64,000 bases of DNA from Eutreptiella sp. 'Long Island Sound 2002' (lineage: Eukaryota; Euglenozoa; Euglenophyceae; Eutreptiales; Eutreptiaceae). Both the position numbers and the translations under genes were made by a program. Positions 23,601-34,043 of this stretch are shown here, in pieces; the first letter of the stretch is position 1; each line of letters starts with the position of its first letter. The notes under the pieces were generated by a model. The model made no database searches and was not told where the DNA came from. It saw only the letters and a program-made list of their open reading frames with translations. The DNA lies in assembly GCA_964036045.1 (NCBI GenBank), contig OZ038382.1:130448556-130512555 (forward strand), given 5' to 3'.

Positions 23601-25198
23601 AATTTTGCCGAGAAGCCATCCAATCCAGGGGAGCTGTTGCTGTTCGGCCTCTTAAGGCCTTCATGAACTATGTCCAGGGATAGCTACTTGAAAAGGAGTC
23701 GACCTGGCTTGCGCAACCGCTGCTCCACTCCTAACGCTTTCAGATAGGCCACACATTCTTCTTCTGTGGTTCCCGTTGGGGTGCGCACTTTATCCCAATG
23801 GTCCACCAGCTCTTTTGCCACAGCCTTTGCTCCGCGTATTGCCGAGCCTGTCCTGGATGCCAGCTGCTGAAGTTTCTTTCGCTCTTGCAGCTCCCGCATA
23901 AGCCGATACAATTCGTTTCTTCGCGTTCTCAAATCCGCTGAGGTTTCCCCCGTCGCGATCACCCCCTTGAGCTTGGAAAGTGTTTCCTACCTATTCTGTC
24001 ACGCTGTGCCTTTTCATACACCCCCACCACGAGGGTGTAGGCTGTTGCCGCATCCGTCGCTGCAATCCCCAGTGACGAAAGAAATTGGTAGACCGCTGGT
24101 GTGACAGAGTCTCTTGTGGAACCACGCAGGAGCCGTAGGGCTTGTACCTCAACCGACTGCTTTTTGTTTTTATGTTCCCTTTGGTAGCTGACCGCCTTCT
24201 TTTGGATGCAGCCCAGTGTCTCTTCCCACCATTGATCTCCCGTTGAGTTGATAGACTTGAGAGAGGTTTCCAGATCTTCCATTGCCTGTGAGTCTTGGAG
24301 GATGGTCTGTGGGCAGTAGAATCTGGGAACTGTGTCCTCTGTTTCGAAGGACGGGGGTGTGAACTCAGCCAGGATTGCCTTGTGATCCGAGTTCGCAGCA
24401 AACATGGGGTACACGCTGGTCGGCAGGCTCAACAAGTCGGGCGTCGTGTGTATACGGTCAATACGGCGTAACCTTTGCGGATCGAGCCGCTGTCCTTCTT
24501 GAGGGTAGCCGTATGTGAAGCCCGTCGGGCATGATGATTCCTTGTCCTTGATGTCCGTCACAGTTGGACAGTGGATGTCCACCCAGACGTCCTGCAGACC
24601 CGCTTTTGCCGGGGTTGTCACCTCCTCTCTCTTGCACGTAAAGACGTGTCATGCTCAAACTCTCGGGGCGCAAAGGCATCCCTGTGTTTTACAACTAAAC
24701 CATTGTGATCAGCACATAAAATCGGGTTCGGTCCATGTAACTCCTTGGCAATGTCTTTCCACTGCGACTGTCGACGCGTATGCTTGTGATGGAAGTGGGC
24801 CACAACTACGGTAATCTCCAATGGACCACTCGACAGTGAGGCTTCCAGCGCCCTGAGAGACAAGAACTTCATTGATTTTAGTGTCCACTTGGATGTTTTC
24901 CACGCCAATGCCACTCCTCCCCGTCCTTCTTCATGAAGTGGTCTGTCCAGGCCATACCCGTACTTTGATAAGCACTGCATGCCCGCTTGACAATCCTCGC
25001 TTGACGATCCTCCACCGTGACGAAGTGGGGCTCTTGGATGGCGAAGAAGTCCACCTCCAGGGACCGCAGCAGTGACCCCAGGGCCACTATGCGCCTTTGC
25101 TTACGCTTTCTCATGGTTATTTTCGTTTGAAACCCATTGATATTTTGGGACAAGACTCTGAGCGTGCTGCTCAGAGGGATGCTTGATGCTGACGTCAT
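20683..25198 (-). pseudogene. LINE ORF2: endonuclease, reverse transcriptase, RNase H
   Basis: The domain order read on the minus strand follows the LINE clades that carry RNase H. The endonuclease starts at 25198 with the LSQNINGF motif; an asparagine/histidine site (CADHNG) is near 24680 and the terminal SDHKA near 24380. The reverse transcriptase lies in 23623-22400, with LDFKNAF, GTRQGDPLSP and the catalytic CADD at about 22980. A CPVC..H..C zinc motif is near 21750. RNase H occupies 21217-20683 (YTDGS, then HVPAHVN..NEVANGLA). The frame shifts at about 24950, 24620 and 23960 and again at 20974, and stops occur near 23684, 22475 and 21440. The element copied itself by target-primed reverse transcription before decaying. 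Confidence 0.9.
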
Positions 25199-26018
25199 CG
25201 CGCTGCTCCATTGGACGACGAAGCCTCATCTTCCTTCAAGTCCCGCTTCCGTTTGAGGGAGCTGATGACCTTGTCGACTTGGTCATCGAACTCCATGGCC
25301 TTGGCCATTTCACCCGCTGTGATTAGGCCTTGCCTGCGTGTCTTTGCATCATCTGTATTTCTGGGCCGATCTGTGATACGCCTTTTCCGCGCCTCATAAT
25401 CCGCCTCGGAGATCACAAACATCGGAGGCATCCCAGAATCCGACAAGTAGACTTTTCGAATCAGCTGCGTCACACTTTCCCCGGTCAATCGCCATGTAGC
25501 TGTGCGCATCTCCTCAACACTCCATCTGACGCGGTCTGCGATGTACCGGCAATGAACCGAAGGAGCAAGGGCATCAGTCAGCTCCAAGATATACCACCAC
25601 GGTGCCACATCCAGAATGTACATTGTGCCTACCAGTTCCTTCTTCCATGTCGAGGGAACTGTGGGCTTGGAGATGATGTCCGTGTCGAGGAACTGTCCTG
25701 TCCTCAAGTCCTTGAAGACAGCCTCGATGGCAGCCACCAGTTTACATTACCTTGTCTTCAACAGCGAGTGCCCAGTTTCTGTGAGTCCCAGCAGTAGTTT
25801 ACTGGGTCCCAGCACGTGGATTTTCACTGGCGATTGCGCCTGCAAGACGCCCGGGATTGTCCAAAACATTGCGAGAACTGAGGCATACAGCATGGGAGAC
25901 CATGTTTCCTTGTGTGTCTTCTTTATCCATACCTCATAGACAGCAAACATGTTGGTCAAGTTTGCCCCTTGATACCATTCCACTCGCTAGATCTGGAACC
26001 TTGGCTTGGACCCAAACT
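25195..26018 (-). pseudogene. LINE ORF1, part downstream of the element B insertion
   Basis: The frame reads from the target duplication of element B through 25195 with two nonsense codons (TAG near 25990 and TAA near 25747). Its missing N-terminal part is at 45795-45987 on the other side of the element, in the same frame once one copy of GTGAT is removed. The last codons overlap the ORF2 start as ATGA (25198-25195), a stop-start overlap. The C-terminus is Lys/Arg/Glu-rich. No zinc knuckle or RRM is obvious. ORF1 proteins of LINEs usually bind RNA; that role is inferred here from position only. Confidence 0.75.
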
Positions 26019-26023
26019 GTGAT
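26019..26023. repeat. Target-site duplication GTGAT, left
   Basis: GTGAT lies directly before the left tip CTTAGG and is repeated directly after the right tip at 45795-45799. Removing the element and one copy restores the LINE ORF1 frame at this point, which makes the duplication convincing despite its short length. Confidence 0.85.
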
Positions 26024-26055
26024 CTTAGGAGGCCAATAGTGCCCCCTATCGTTTT
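26024..26055 (+). repeat. Left terminal inverted repeat of element B
   Basis: This matches the reverse complement of 45763-45794 at 30 of 32 positions (differences at positions 12 and 20). The same tip recurs at 57006-57037 (copy A) and, with two changes in its first 20 bases, at 18532-18513 (copy C). Confidence 0.9.
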
Positions 26056-26482
26056 TTCAAAAAAAAATTCATGTCCTGCATAGAGCCTAGCCTCTCTGCT
26101 GCATAGCCAAGCGTAACGGAGGGGTGGTTCCCAGCCTGGGTGTATGGGGAGGAGGGACGACACGCAATTTAGGGGTGCGAAGTAGCCAAAAGGCACCATT
26201 TTGGGCCCCCACAGCATGCAAGCGCAGCCACTGTTTTTTCCAATTTTGGAGGTCTGAAATACCGAAAATGGACCAGTCGCACCATAAAAATATGTTTCAC
26301 AGTCTAATATCACAAATGGAGCACGTATTTGGCAACGGCACGTGCTGCGGTTCTTCTAGCACCCGTGGTAATGCAACGGCAATCATGACCTTACATGCAC
26401 CGCCTGTGAAGAAGGTGTCCCCTATCACAACAGAGAACAGCACCTGTACAAACAGAGGGTGCAAGGCCGCATTTCTGAAAGG

Positions 26483-26632
26483 CTGGGCTCTGCAGAGCCC
26501 AGATACATGAAATTCACTAAAAACAGGGGTAATAGTACAGGGTGGTACACCAACACAACACTGTACAGGCAAACAGGTAGTGACAGGGCGTTAAATAGGG
26601 AATTCCTACTGGCTGGGCTCTGCAGAGCCCAG
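26483..26632. repeat. Palindrome pair, 130-bp spacing
   Basis: Two perfect copies of CTGGGCTCTGCAGAGCCCAG start at 26483 and 26613. The corresponding region of copy C has degenerate versions at about 15776 and 15908. The rest of 26056-27970 is non-coding apart from another pair at 27664 and 27733 (69-bp spacing) and a poly-C tract at 26729-26752. Confidence 0.9.
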
Positions 26633-27663
26633 CTCAATACAAACATCACAAAGCACCCATGAATTACGCTATTGATAAACAAGCCAGACCACCAGTGTAG
26701 TAATGGCTACAATAGGCATCGGACTATACCCCCCCCCGCCCCCCCCCCCCCCCCGCGAAAAAAATCCCAGTCCAATAAGCGATAGACCACTAGAGCACCA
26801 GTCATACACAAGGCATGGAAGCTGTACACACTAGTTGACGAGTCTAAGGCAAGAACACACACAAAACAAGGCACAGAAGTTGTAAAAACTGTTATGTGCG
26901 CTGTAGGAGGTCCGCCAGAACAACAAAATTGGATGCGGTATTGACTACACACTGATGTGTCCCCAGATGTGGTTCACAAGCACCTACTAACACCTGGCCA
27001 CACAAAGACTGTTCCCCCTTTAAATTCCGAGCAAATGTTGAACTATCGCTAAATGGTTGACACCAACAAAAACCTGCCACAAATCGCATCAAAAAATTAA
27101 GCATCGCACAGTAGGCAGTGTCAGGCCATTGTCCAACATACGCACTGTCAACCGCTGGAGAAATGAAAAGACACAGGCCCAACAGATCAATGCAATTGAG
27201 CATACATGACAGCAAGGAATAAAACGTGGCTCAGCGATAAAAAGCAAACCTGTGCCCAAACTACTGACTTGAAATTGGACTCAGGGCATACCCGGTAAAC
27301 TCAAAATGACAGATACGTTCAGCTGAGCTCTGCAGGGCCCAGGCACGGGCAACAAAACATGTCAGGACCAAATCAGGGTTACAAAAGGCATCTGGACTTT
27401 GCAGGGCATGGACTAGTAAAAAAATAGCAAGAATTAAATGATCTGGGGCTCATACACACAAACCTGGCACCGTATATGGACCGCAATTGTGAGAAAACTC
27501 GACAGTTGGCACACTGTGTCAACGAGGGACGTACCAAAAGAAATGCCATAGCACAATGTTGTGCTGATACAACCCAATTCACACAGGGACACAGGGACAC
27601 TGTTGAGATGAAAGCAGCACTGTGTACCACCAGGAGGCATGCAAATTGGCCTGAAACAGCATG

Positions 27664-27752
27664 CTGGGCTCTGCAGAGCCCAACAGGACAAAATTGTTCA
27701 TATTCGAGGGCAAATCAAGCAAATCTGGCAAGCTGGGCTCTGCAGATCCCAG
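27664..27752. repeat. Palindrome pair, 69-bp spacing
   Basis: Copies at 27664-27683 and 27733-27752, each with one mismatch, lie about 230 bp beyond the stop codon of the coiled-coil gene. The matching pair in copy C is at 16910 and 16979. Confidence 0.9.
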
Positions 27753-27977
27753 CTCAGTGCAAATTAAAAAATTGAGCGTCAAATTCAACCACAAACACGT
27801 ACAGCGTCAAACAGGCACATCATTCACAATCCCACAACCATTTGGGACGGCACAGGACAGGCCCAGTCACATCAGGCGCTCACAAAACTAGCACAGTAAC
27901 ACGGACGCGTCTGTGGTTGTATGTCCGGTATGGTCCAGCGACAGTCACGATCCAGCGGTATGTGGGGCCTCTAGTCA

Positions 27978-29340
27978 CTAGCCGTTGCTCTTGCCGTTGC
28001 TCTTGGACAAGCCAACCCAGACACCACGTTGCAGGGTGGCCTGCAGGCCCTCAACTGCCCTTTTTTTCTGCGATGGGGACGACCCAGCGGCTGCCGTTGC
28101 CAACTTATCCTCCTCTTCTTTCCTCTTGCGATTTGCTCGTTCGTCCTCTTTTGCCTTTTTCTCCTTCTCCTTCTCCTCCTTTTTACGTTGCTTCTCCCGT
28201 GCCTCCTCTTGCTTCCGCAACTCGCGCTCCGCCTTCCCATGCTCTTTCTGCCGCTGCTTTTCGGTGTTTCTCCCCTTTGGCTTGGGAGTTTGCGGATCCG
28301 GCACCTCCTTGACTTCTGACTCACTCGTGTCCGCGTCTGCTGCCTGGTCAGGGGACTCCTGCCGGAACAGCGGCTGCCCGGGCTTGCCCAGTGCGTGACA
28401 CTCCGCCACTCAACATCCTCCTCCGTGTCCCCTTTCCGGACGCTCGTCTTCAGCAGGTTAACCACATCAGCTGCATTATAGGGACCATCAGATAGTACAC
28501 CCCATGCGCAATTCAACGGGACAGGCAAGTGAATACATCCCACACTATTCAGGTCGGGGCGGCGGCCATAGTACAGTGCCCACAGGCAGCGCGATACATC
28601 ACCATCCATGAGCGTGTCGTCCGAGTCGTCGTTGGGGTCCTCCAGCAAATTCACCAACCACCACAAAATAGCCAGACCCAGCCACACACCTTCAGTGAAC
28701 GACTTTTGTGTGAGGAAGTGCGGCACTGCAGGGCCCAGCCCATGGGTCTTCACAAGCAACAAGGTTGACTGCTCAAACAAATATGGCTCTTCTCGACGCC
28801 CCAGGTGGTACACAGCCATGCGCAAAGCCGTTGGGTAGAAATCTTCCAATTGCGACCGCAAGTGTTGTTCCACAGCGACGAAATCCCCATGGTGTCCATG
28901 AAAGGCGCCAAGTACCCCTTGAGACAGCACATGCACGATCTGCGCACCACGAATCCACCCTCCACGCCGCGGGACTTTAACAATGACGAGATTGTACGTC
29001 AGCATTTTGATCTCATTTGGGACTGCGGTCACCGATCCATCGTACGCCCAAATTTCTCCAGATTCTGACCCCTTGCCAACATTGACCTTTGCCACCTCGC
29101 CACCAGACACCTCAACAGCTGGGTTCAACACTGGTCTCACAAGCAGTGTGCGATGGGCTTCGACATCTTCTCGATCGTTGACCCACAGACCTGCCTTCAA
29201 CAGCGCTTGGAGCGGTGGCCACGGCGTGCTCTCGCTGTACTCCCAGCTCCCTTGCCATGCACCAAAATTCGCAGACGGTGACGAAACTTCTTTGAGATGC
29301 GAGCCACTTCAGTCTTTGTGCCTGTGTGTACAGGAGCCAT
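27978..29340 (-). pseudogene. Coiled-coil protein gene of element B (frameshifted)
   Basis: The best start is the ATG at 29340 (MAPVHTG). The frame is lost by a one-base deletion near 29275, where copy C keeps an extra base, and resumes in the frame that is open from 29275 to about 28410. A second shift near 28400 leads into the C-terminal Lys/Glu-rich region (28400-27978), which is a strongly charged predicted coiled coil. The middle part is rich in Trp and Leu and has an Asp-rich loop (DPNDDSDD). In total about 450 residues. I do not recognise a family. Two independently decaying copies that still align well at protein level argue for a real gene. It is the terminal gene at the left end of the element. 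Confidence 0.65.
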
Positions 29341-29399
29341 AGAGGAGGGCAGGAGGGCAGCGATCCACCAAGTCACAGCGATCCGGCAAAGCGTAAATT

Positions 29400-30450
29400 T
29401 GCATTTTGTTGGATCCTGGGCTCTGCAGAGCCCAGTACTGTCCAATTGGTAACATGAAGGCTGAAATTGGTCACTGTGGTTCATTTGGGCAGAGCCCAGC
29501 ATGACTAAATTGGCAACTTAAGGGGTGGCCCGGGGGGGGGGGGGGTTCGTGGGACATCAATAGGCCAGGCCGCAGTGGTAAACACGTCCAGCGTCAAGGA
29601 AGCTTCAACAGGTCCAGCGTCTCTGTACATGCAGTCAATTGGCATCCCAGGGGATCCTGGGCTCTGCAGAGCCCAAAACTCTCCAGGTGGTAATATGGCG
29701 TCTGAAATTGGTCAACTCCCTCCATCTAGGCTCTGCAGAGCCTAGTATGACGAAAATGGTGAATTAGGGGGTGTCCCGGGGGGGGGGGGGGGGCTTGGAC
29801 ATCATTAGGCAAGAGTGCACCGGTAATCGGGAGTGAAGTTGCGGAAGTTCGGACAATCCAACAGATCCAGCGTCTCTGTACATGCAGTCAATTGGCATCC
29901 CAGGGGATCCTGGGCTTTGCAGAGCCCAGAACTCTCCAGATGGTAATATGGCGTCTGAAATTGGTCAACTCCCTCAATCTGGGCTCTGCAGAGCCCAGCA
30001 TGACAAAATGGTGAATTAGGGGGTGTCCCGGGGGGGGGGGGGGGAAGGCTTGGGCATCATTAGGCAACAGTGCACCGGTCATCAGGACTGAAGTTGCGGA
30101 AGTTCGGACAATCCAACAGATCAAGCGTCTCTGTACACGCAGTCAATTGGCATCCCAGGTGATCCTGGGCTCTGCAGAGCCCAGAACTCTCCAGATGGTA
30201 ATATGGCGTCTGAAATTGGTCCACTCCCTCCATCTGGGCTCTGCAGAGCCTAGCATGACCAAAATGGTGAATTAGGGGTTCTCCCGGGGGGGGGGGGGGG
30301 CTTGGACATCATTAGGCAAGAGTGCACCGGTGGTCATGAGTGAAGTTGCGGAAGTTCGAACAATCCAACAGATCCAGCGTCTCTTTGCAAGCTTGCATGC
30401 AGTCAATTGGCAACCCAGGGGATCCTGGGCTCTGCAGAGCCCAGCAGACC
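29400..30450. repeat. Tandem ~250-bp units with palindrome pair and poly-G tract
   Basis: Four to five units begin near 29416, 29657, 29910, 30165 and 30425. Each has a palindrome, 49 bp of spacer, a second palindrome 69 bp from the first, then a poly-G tract of 12-14 bases and a CATTAGGCAA-type segment. Perfect or near-perfect pairs are 29657/29726, 29910/29979 and 30165/30234. Copy A keeps about two decayed units at 46021-46440. Confidence 0.9.
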
Positions 30451-31660
30451 CAAACTGTCACACTGAAATCGGTCATTACACTTCATCCAGGCTCCCTGTC
30501 GCAACGACCCAATCAAAGCAGAAGGCAAGGGCTTACAAAGCAACAGCATACGTCTTGAAGGGTGGATGCGCTCAGCCGGCATGTCGGGATGACCAAAGTG
30601 ATACCACCACAATTCCCCAGCGCGGAGCTCCTTTGCCAGCTTCTGGAAGCCCGGTACTGTACTCTTCGGCGAGGCCATGTAGTTGCATACGCGCCACAAA
30701 TTGTCGGGTTGCATTCCAGCAAAGCATCGCATTGTGTAAGGGGCAATCACCTGCTTGCGTTCCACCATCTTGCCGAGTGCATCCGCGAAGGTGGCACCAC
30801 AGGTCAGGGCCATATGGGCAGCTGGCCTCATTTGCTTGACGATTGTCTCTGTGTTGCCGGATTTTGCAGTCAGCCCCGCCTCCACGATTGCCTCACACAT
30901 CAAGGTGACAACTGTCTTCTTGCATTGTGCGTCCTCAGCCGCCAGTTGTAGGAAATTGTTCAACAGTTGGGGTACACTACTCTCACGCCCACTGTGCTGC
31001 GCCCTATTGTGTTGTCCGGCCAACTTTCACCTGATCTCGACGGATGTATCAAACTTGATGATGCGCACGTCAAAGTTAGTCATCCAGTCCTCGACCTCGC
31101 CCATCCTTGCTGTCACATCCTTGCAAATTTCATCACACGCCGCAACGCCGTGTTGGCCTCCAATCACCCACAGGGCTCCCACTGAATACAACAGCATGGC
31201 AGGTCACACAGGGCAGGCCACGTAGCCAATTACGTTGATCGAGTTGCGTCGCAACAATCCCATACCTTTGTCGTCCCAGACCACAAGCTACAGTCGGCCA
31301 TCGTGGGGGGTTTGCCAGTAGGTCCTCCTTCACCTGCGCCACGTGGTCCCAATCAATGAGCCTGGATTGGCCATACTCCATGCACCTGTCAATCTTCAGT
31401 TCCTTGCGCGGCACCTTCGCTCTCCGCACCTCCACGTAGTTTTGAATGGCCAGTACGGTTGAGGAGTCCTTAATACTGCCCATCTTCCTTGCGACACGAC
31501 CCTTGTTCACCACTTGCGAGGGAGATTGACTGGCCTGGCTGGCCCCAGCAACAGTGCTGCCCTGTACAGCATCCTCTATGGAGGGCTCTGACTGCAGTGC
31601 GTCCACTTTCTCGGCTTCCAGTGTGTCAATCGCTGGTGTCTCAGCGGTGTTGCCAGCCAT
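30403..31660 (-). pseudogene. Possible ParB/DGQHR-like protein gene (element B)
   Basis: The ATG at 31660 (MAGNTAE) opens a Ser/Gln-rich N-terminus followed by a region shared with copy A. In the frame needed to link the parts, a strand-loop motif reads GALWVIGGQHGVAAC near 31170, followed by a predicted helix. This resembles the VIDGQHR-type core of ParB-like nuclease domains, although the first Asp of DGQH is Gly here and in copy A is Ser. The C-terminal half (31023 down to about 30460) is a helical region in one open frame. There are frameshifts near 31260-31330 and stops near 31215 and 31025. The last codons read into a palindrome at 30425. The ParB assignment is tentative. Confidence 0.5.
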
Positions 31661-31879
31661 GGCAACTTCGTTTGGTATGTCACAAATGGTCCGAAAACAC
31701 ACGGACTTTACAGGACAAATCAAGTCACCAAAAACAGCACAATAATCACACAGTTCAAAGCATCAATGGTGGCAAATGGCAGATTTGGACAGCAAATTAG
31801 TCGGATCAAAGCATTCAAATTGGCACCCACATGGGTTGAAATAGCCAAAAGTTCCTCCAAAACAGCAAATCACTGCACA

Positions 31880-31997
31880 GGCATCTCAAGTACAATGTCC
31901 AGGGCACATTGATGGTCACAACATCAAACAGGCCCACTAAAACGTCCCTCGTTGACACATGTATGAACCAGCTAGAAATTGGGCCTGTGCAAATGGA
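31880..31997 (+). pseudogene. Remnant of a reverse transcriptase gene
   Basis: A 118-bp stretch translates on the plus strand to the same peptide as the start of the reverse transcriptase region in copy A (minus strand, 49770-49640), including the string TSNRPTK.SLVDTC. In B the similarity ends abruptly at about 31997. So B appears to have lost the reverse transcriptase that A keeps, leaving the first part divergently placed next to the ParB-like gene. Confidence 0.65.
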
Positions 31998-32247
31998 CTG
32001 CAGCACCACAGCCAAACCTGCTTGTGGCAATTTAACTCCAATTATCGTAACAGTGAGTACAGCAGTGCCAGGCACACCTCTTCGAGGGTCACACAGGCTG
32101 ACGCAGCGGGTGCACACTGCAATACGAAAGAATGGAGATGTGTGCACATATCAAAGCACGAAGATGGCATGGTCCAGGACTGGCCCAGCCCTAAGAAAGG
32201 AACAGCAAATGACCAGATGGGAGTACATATCGGGCAGTGGTGACAAG

Positions 32248-32594
32248 CTGGGCTCTGCAGAGCCCAGAGTAACAACAACCAGCAATACGACCCCTTAAAA
32301 CTCAGTGTCAGGCAAAGCCGGGCTCTGCAGAGCCCAGAGACTTGGGGTACAGTGATAGCAGTGGTGTAAACATCAAATTTGCCTGTTTGGGGGGGGGGGG
32401 GTTGCATTGCCACCCCCCTCGATGATCAGTCTGAGTCTATAAAAGCAACAAGAAAGCGACTGAAAATGACCAGATACGGGTACATATCAAAGAGTGGGGA
32501 CCGGCTGGGCTCTGCAGAGCCTAGAGTGTCAAAAACGAGTATTACAACCCCTGAAAACTCAGTGGCGGAGAAAGCTGGGCTCTGCAGAGCCCAG
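32248..32594. repeat. Two palindrome pairs, 70-bp spacing
   Basis: Palindromes start at 32248, 32318, 32505 and 32575. Each pair is 70 bp apart and is followed by a poly-G tract (32390-32402 and 32646-32656). The second pair lies about 90 bp beyond the stop of the gene at 32684. Confidence 0.92.
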
Positions 32595-32683
32595 ACTCTG
32601 GGGTACAGCAATAAGGGGCCTGTACACAGCAGATTGGCCTGTCTTGGGGGGGGGGGTCTGCATTGCCAGCCCCCCCCCCGTGA

Positions 32684-33621
32684 TTAGTCCGAATCTATCA
32701 GGTCAAATTCACGCAACTCCTCACTGAGCACAACAGGTACGGGGCCATCAGACAGGGCATCAACATCTACAGCATCCCTCGCCCGGATCACAGGTACGCC
32801 ATCCTCAGGGGGGGCACGCACATGATCAATGAACATTGCATTTGGCACTGGGGGAACAATGGGCTCCATTGCAATTGGTATGAACCCAACTGTTTCTACA
32901 GGTGCCCGGGCCTCGCGGCGGTTCACAGGTGGCCTAAGTGGGATATGTTGAGGTATGTAAGCCATGGCATCATCGCGGAGCCCTTGTCCACCTACTAGGG
33001 TGCACAGAAAGCGCTTTAGAATAGAGTTCATGAACACAGCTGTTAGGGTACCCCCGGTTCCCTTTTCGGGGAACACGTACGTTGTGTCTCTTCCTGCCTC
33101 AACCACACTAACTGGACCCGAGGACCATCGCACAATTGGATGCTCCTCCCGTCTTGCACCACGCATGAGTGCCCATACCCTGTCGCGCACCTCAACACAC
33201 ACACTTTCGGAGGGACTCCGTTGCACGTGCCTCCTGATGGGGGGGCATGGTGCGGAATAGGTCACCAGCCTCATCAGCCGTGTGCTTGTCGGGGTGTTGC
33301 TTGCACCGTGCCCGCAATTTTGCAAGCAGGGCCTCACAACATTCCTCCACGTGGGCAGCACCAGGCGTGTCGTCGTGCCATTGTGTATTGTACAGAAGTG
33401 CACAGCATATGGTATGGACATAGTCCATTTTTGCTGCAGCTGGACCGGCTAGGTCAACAAGCAGATCCACGCAGCGCTGAAGTACACACGTGGCCACTAT
33501 ACCAGTCCCGTCGGCGCGCCCAACCCAAGTGCAATTGCGCACTAAGTGTCCTACTGCGCAGATGGCTGGGAGGTAATAATTACGGAGGGATTCCAGGCCC
33601 CGAAGGATGCGCAACACATGG
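32684..33621 (-). pseudogene. C-terminal half of the putative element nuclease gene
   Basis: This minus-strand coding stretch starts in frame with a possible splice acceptor (TCCCAG near 33622) and runs to a stop at 32684, with a one-base shift near 33195-33250. It contains a Cys/His/Trp-rich helical part (WVGRADG..), a stretch like ALLYNTQWHDDTPGA, then a conserved C-terminal region. The end reads VDVDALSDG, a motif also found at the end of the 833-aa protein. In copy A the homologous sequence (51356-52275) follows the homologue of 42124-43362 directly, with the frame continuing. I therefore read it as the downstream part of that gene. Confidence 0.6.
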
Positions 33622-33744
33622 TGCTGGGACGCACAGCATAGAAGGTAAAAAATGGTAGGAAAATGCTGAGCATATTGCTCAGGATATTTGGGGATGCTCA
33701 GCATTCATGCTCAGCAAATGGGACTCATATTGCAGGGTTGATCT

Positions 33745-33905
33745 CGGGAGTCCCAGCCAAAATTTCTTCCGAGCTCCCCCGGCACGGTCGGCTGGGGAGC
33801 CCATGGAACATTCCTACCGATATCGGTTGCGTTTTGGGACCCGATTTGGCTGCCAAAACTTCCGAGCATCTTTCCGAGGGATTTAAAAAACTTCCAAGCG
33901 TTTTT
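33745..33905 (+). repeat. ~160-bp dispersed repeat, copy 1
   Basis: A sequence starting AAAATTTCTTCCGAGCTCCC and ending AACTTCCAAGCG recurs at about 41735-41860 and 41885-42045 in the same orientation. Copies therefore lie just inside both borders of the 8.5-kb segment. Nearby, 33664-33720 is a set of GCTCAGC/GCTGAGC inverted repeats. Confidence 0.85.
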
Positions 33906-34043
33906 CCATCAGTTTTTTGTACAATGAACTACACCGTTCTTGGTTCCCAAATCCCACACCTCAGCAAAGAAACACACAAAAAGACAAGCATGACCGTTCA
34001 CTTACGCTTGAAATGTGAATGCTCAGTGCCCTGCCTGTTCATT

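Larger units (their letters stand above)
20683..26018 (-). mobile_element. LINE-type retrotransposon, interrupted by element B
   Basis: A non-LTR retrotransposon on the minus strand contains ORF1, an overlapping ORF2 with endonuclease, reverse transcriptase, a C2HC-type zinc motif and RNase H. Its upstream part continues on the far side of element B at 45800 to about 45987, where it meets a poly-G tract typical of copy A. That position suggests a 5'-truncated insertion into copy A. The 3' end is not clear: no poly-A tail or target duplication was seen below 20683. Frameshifts and nonsense codons show that it is dead. Confidence 0.85.
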
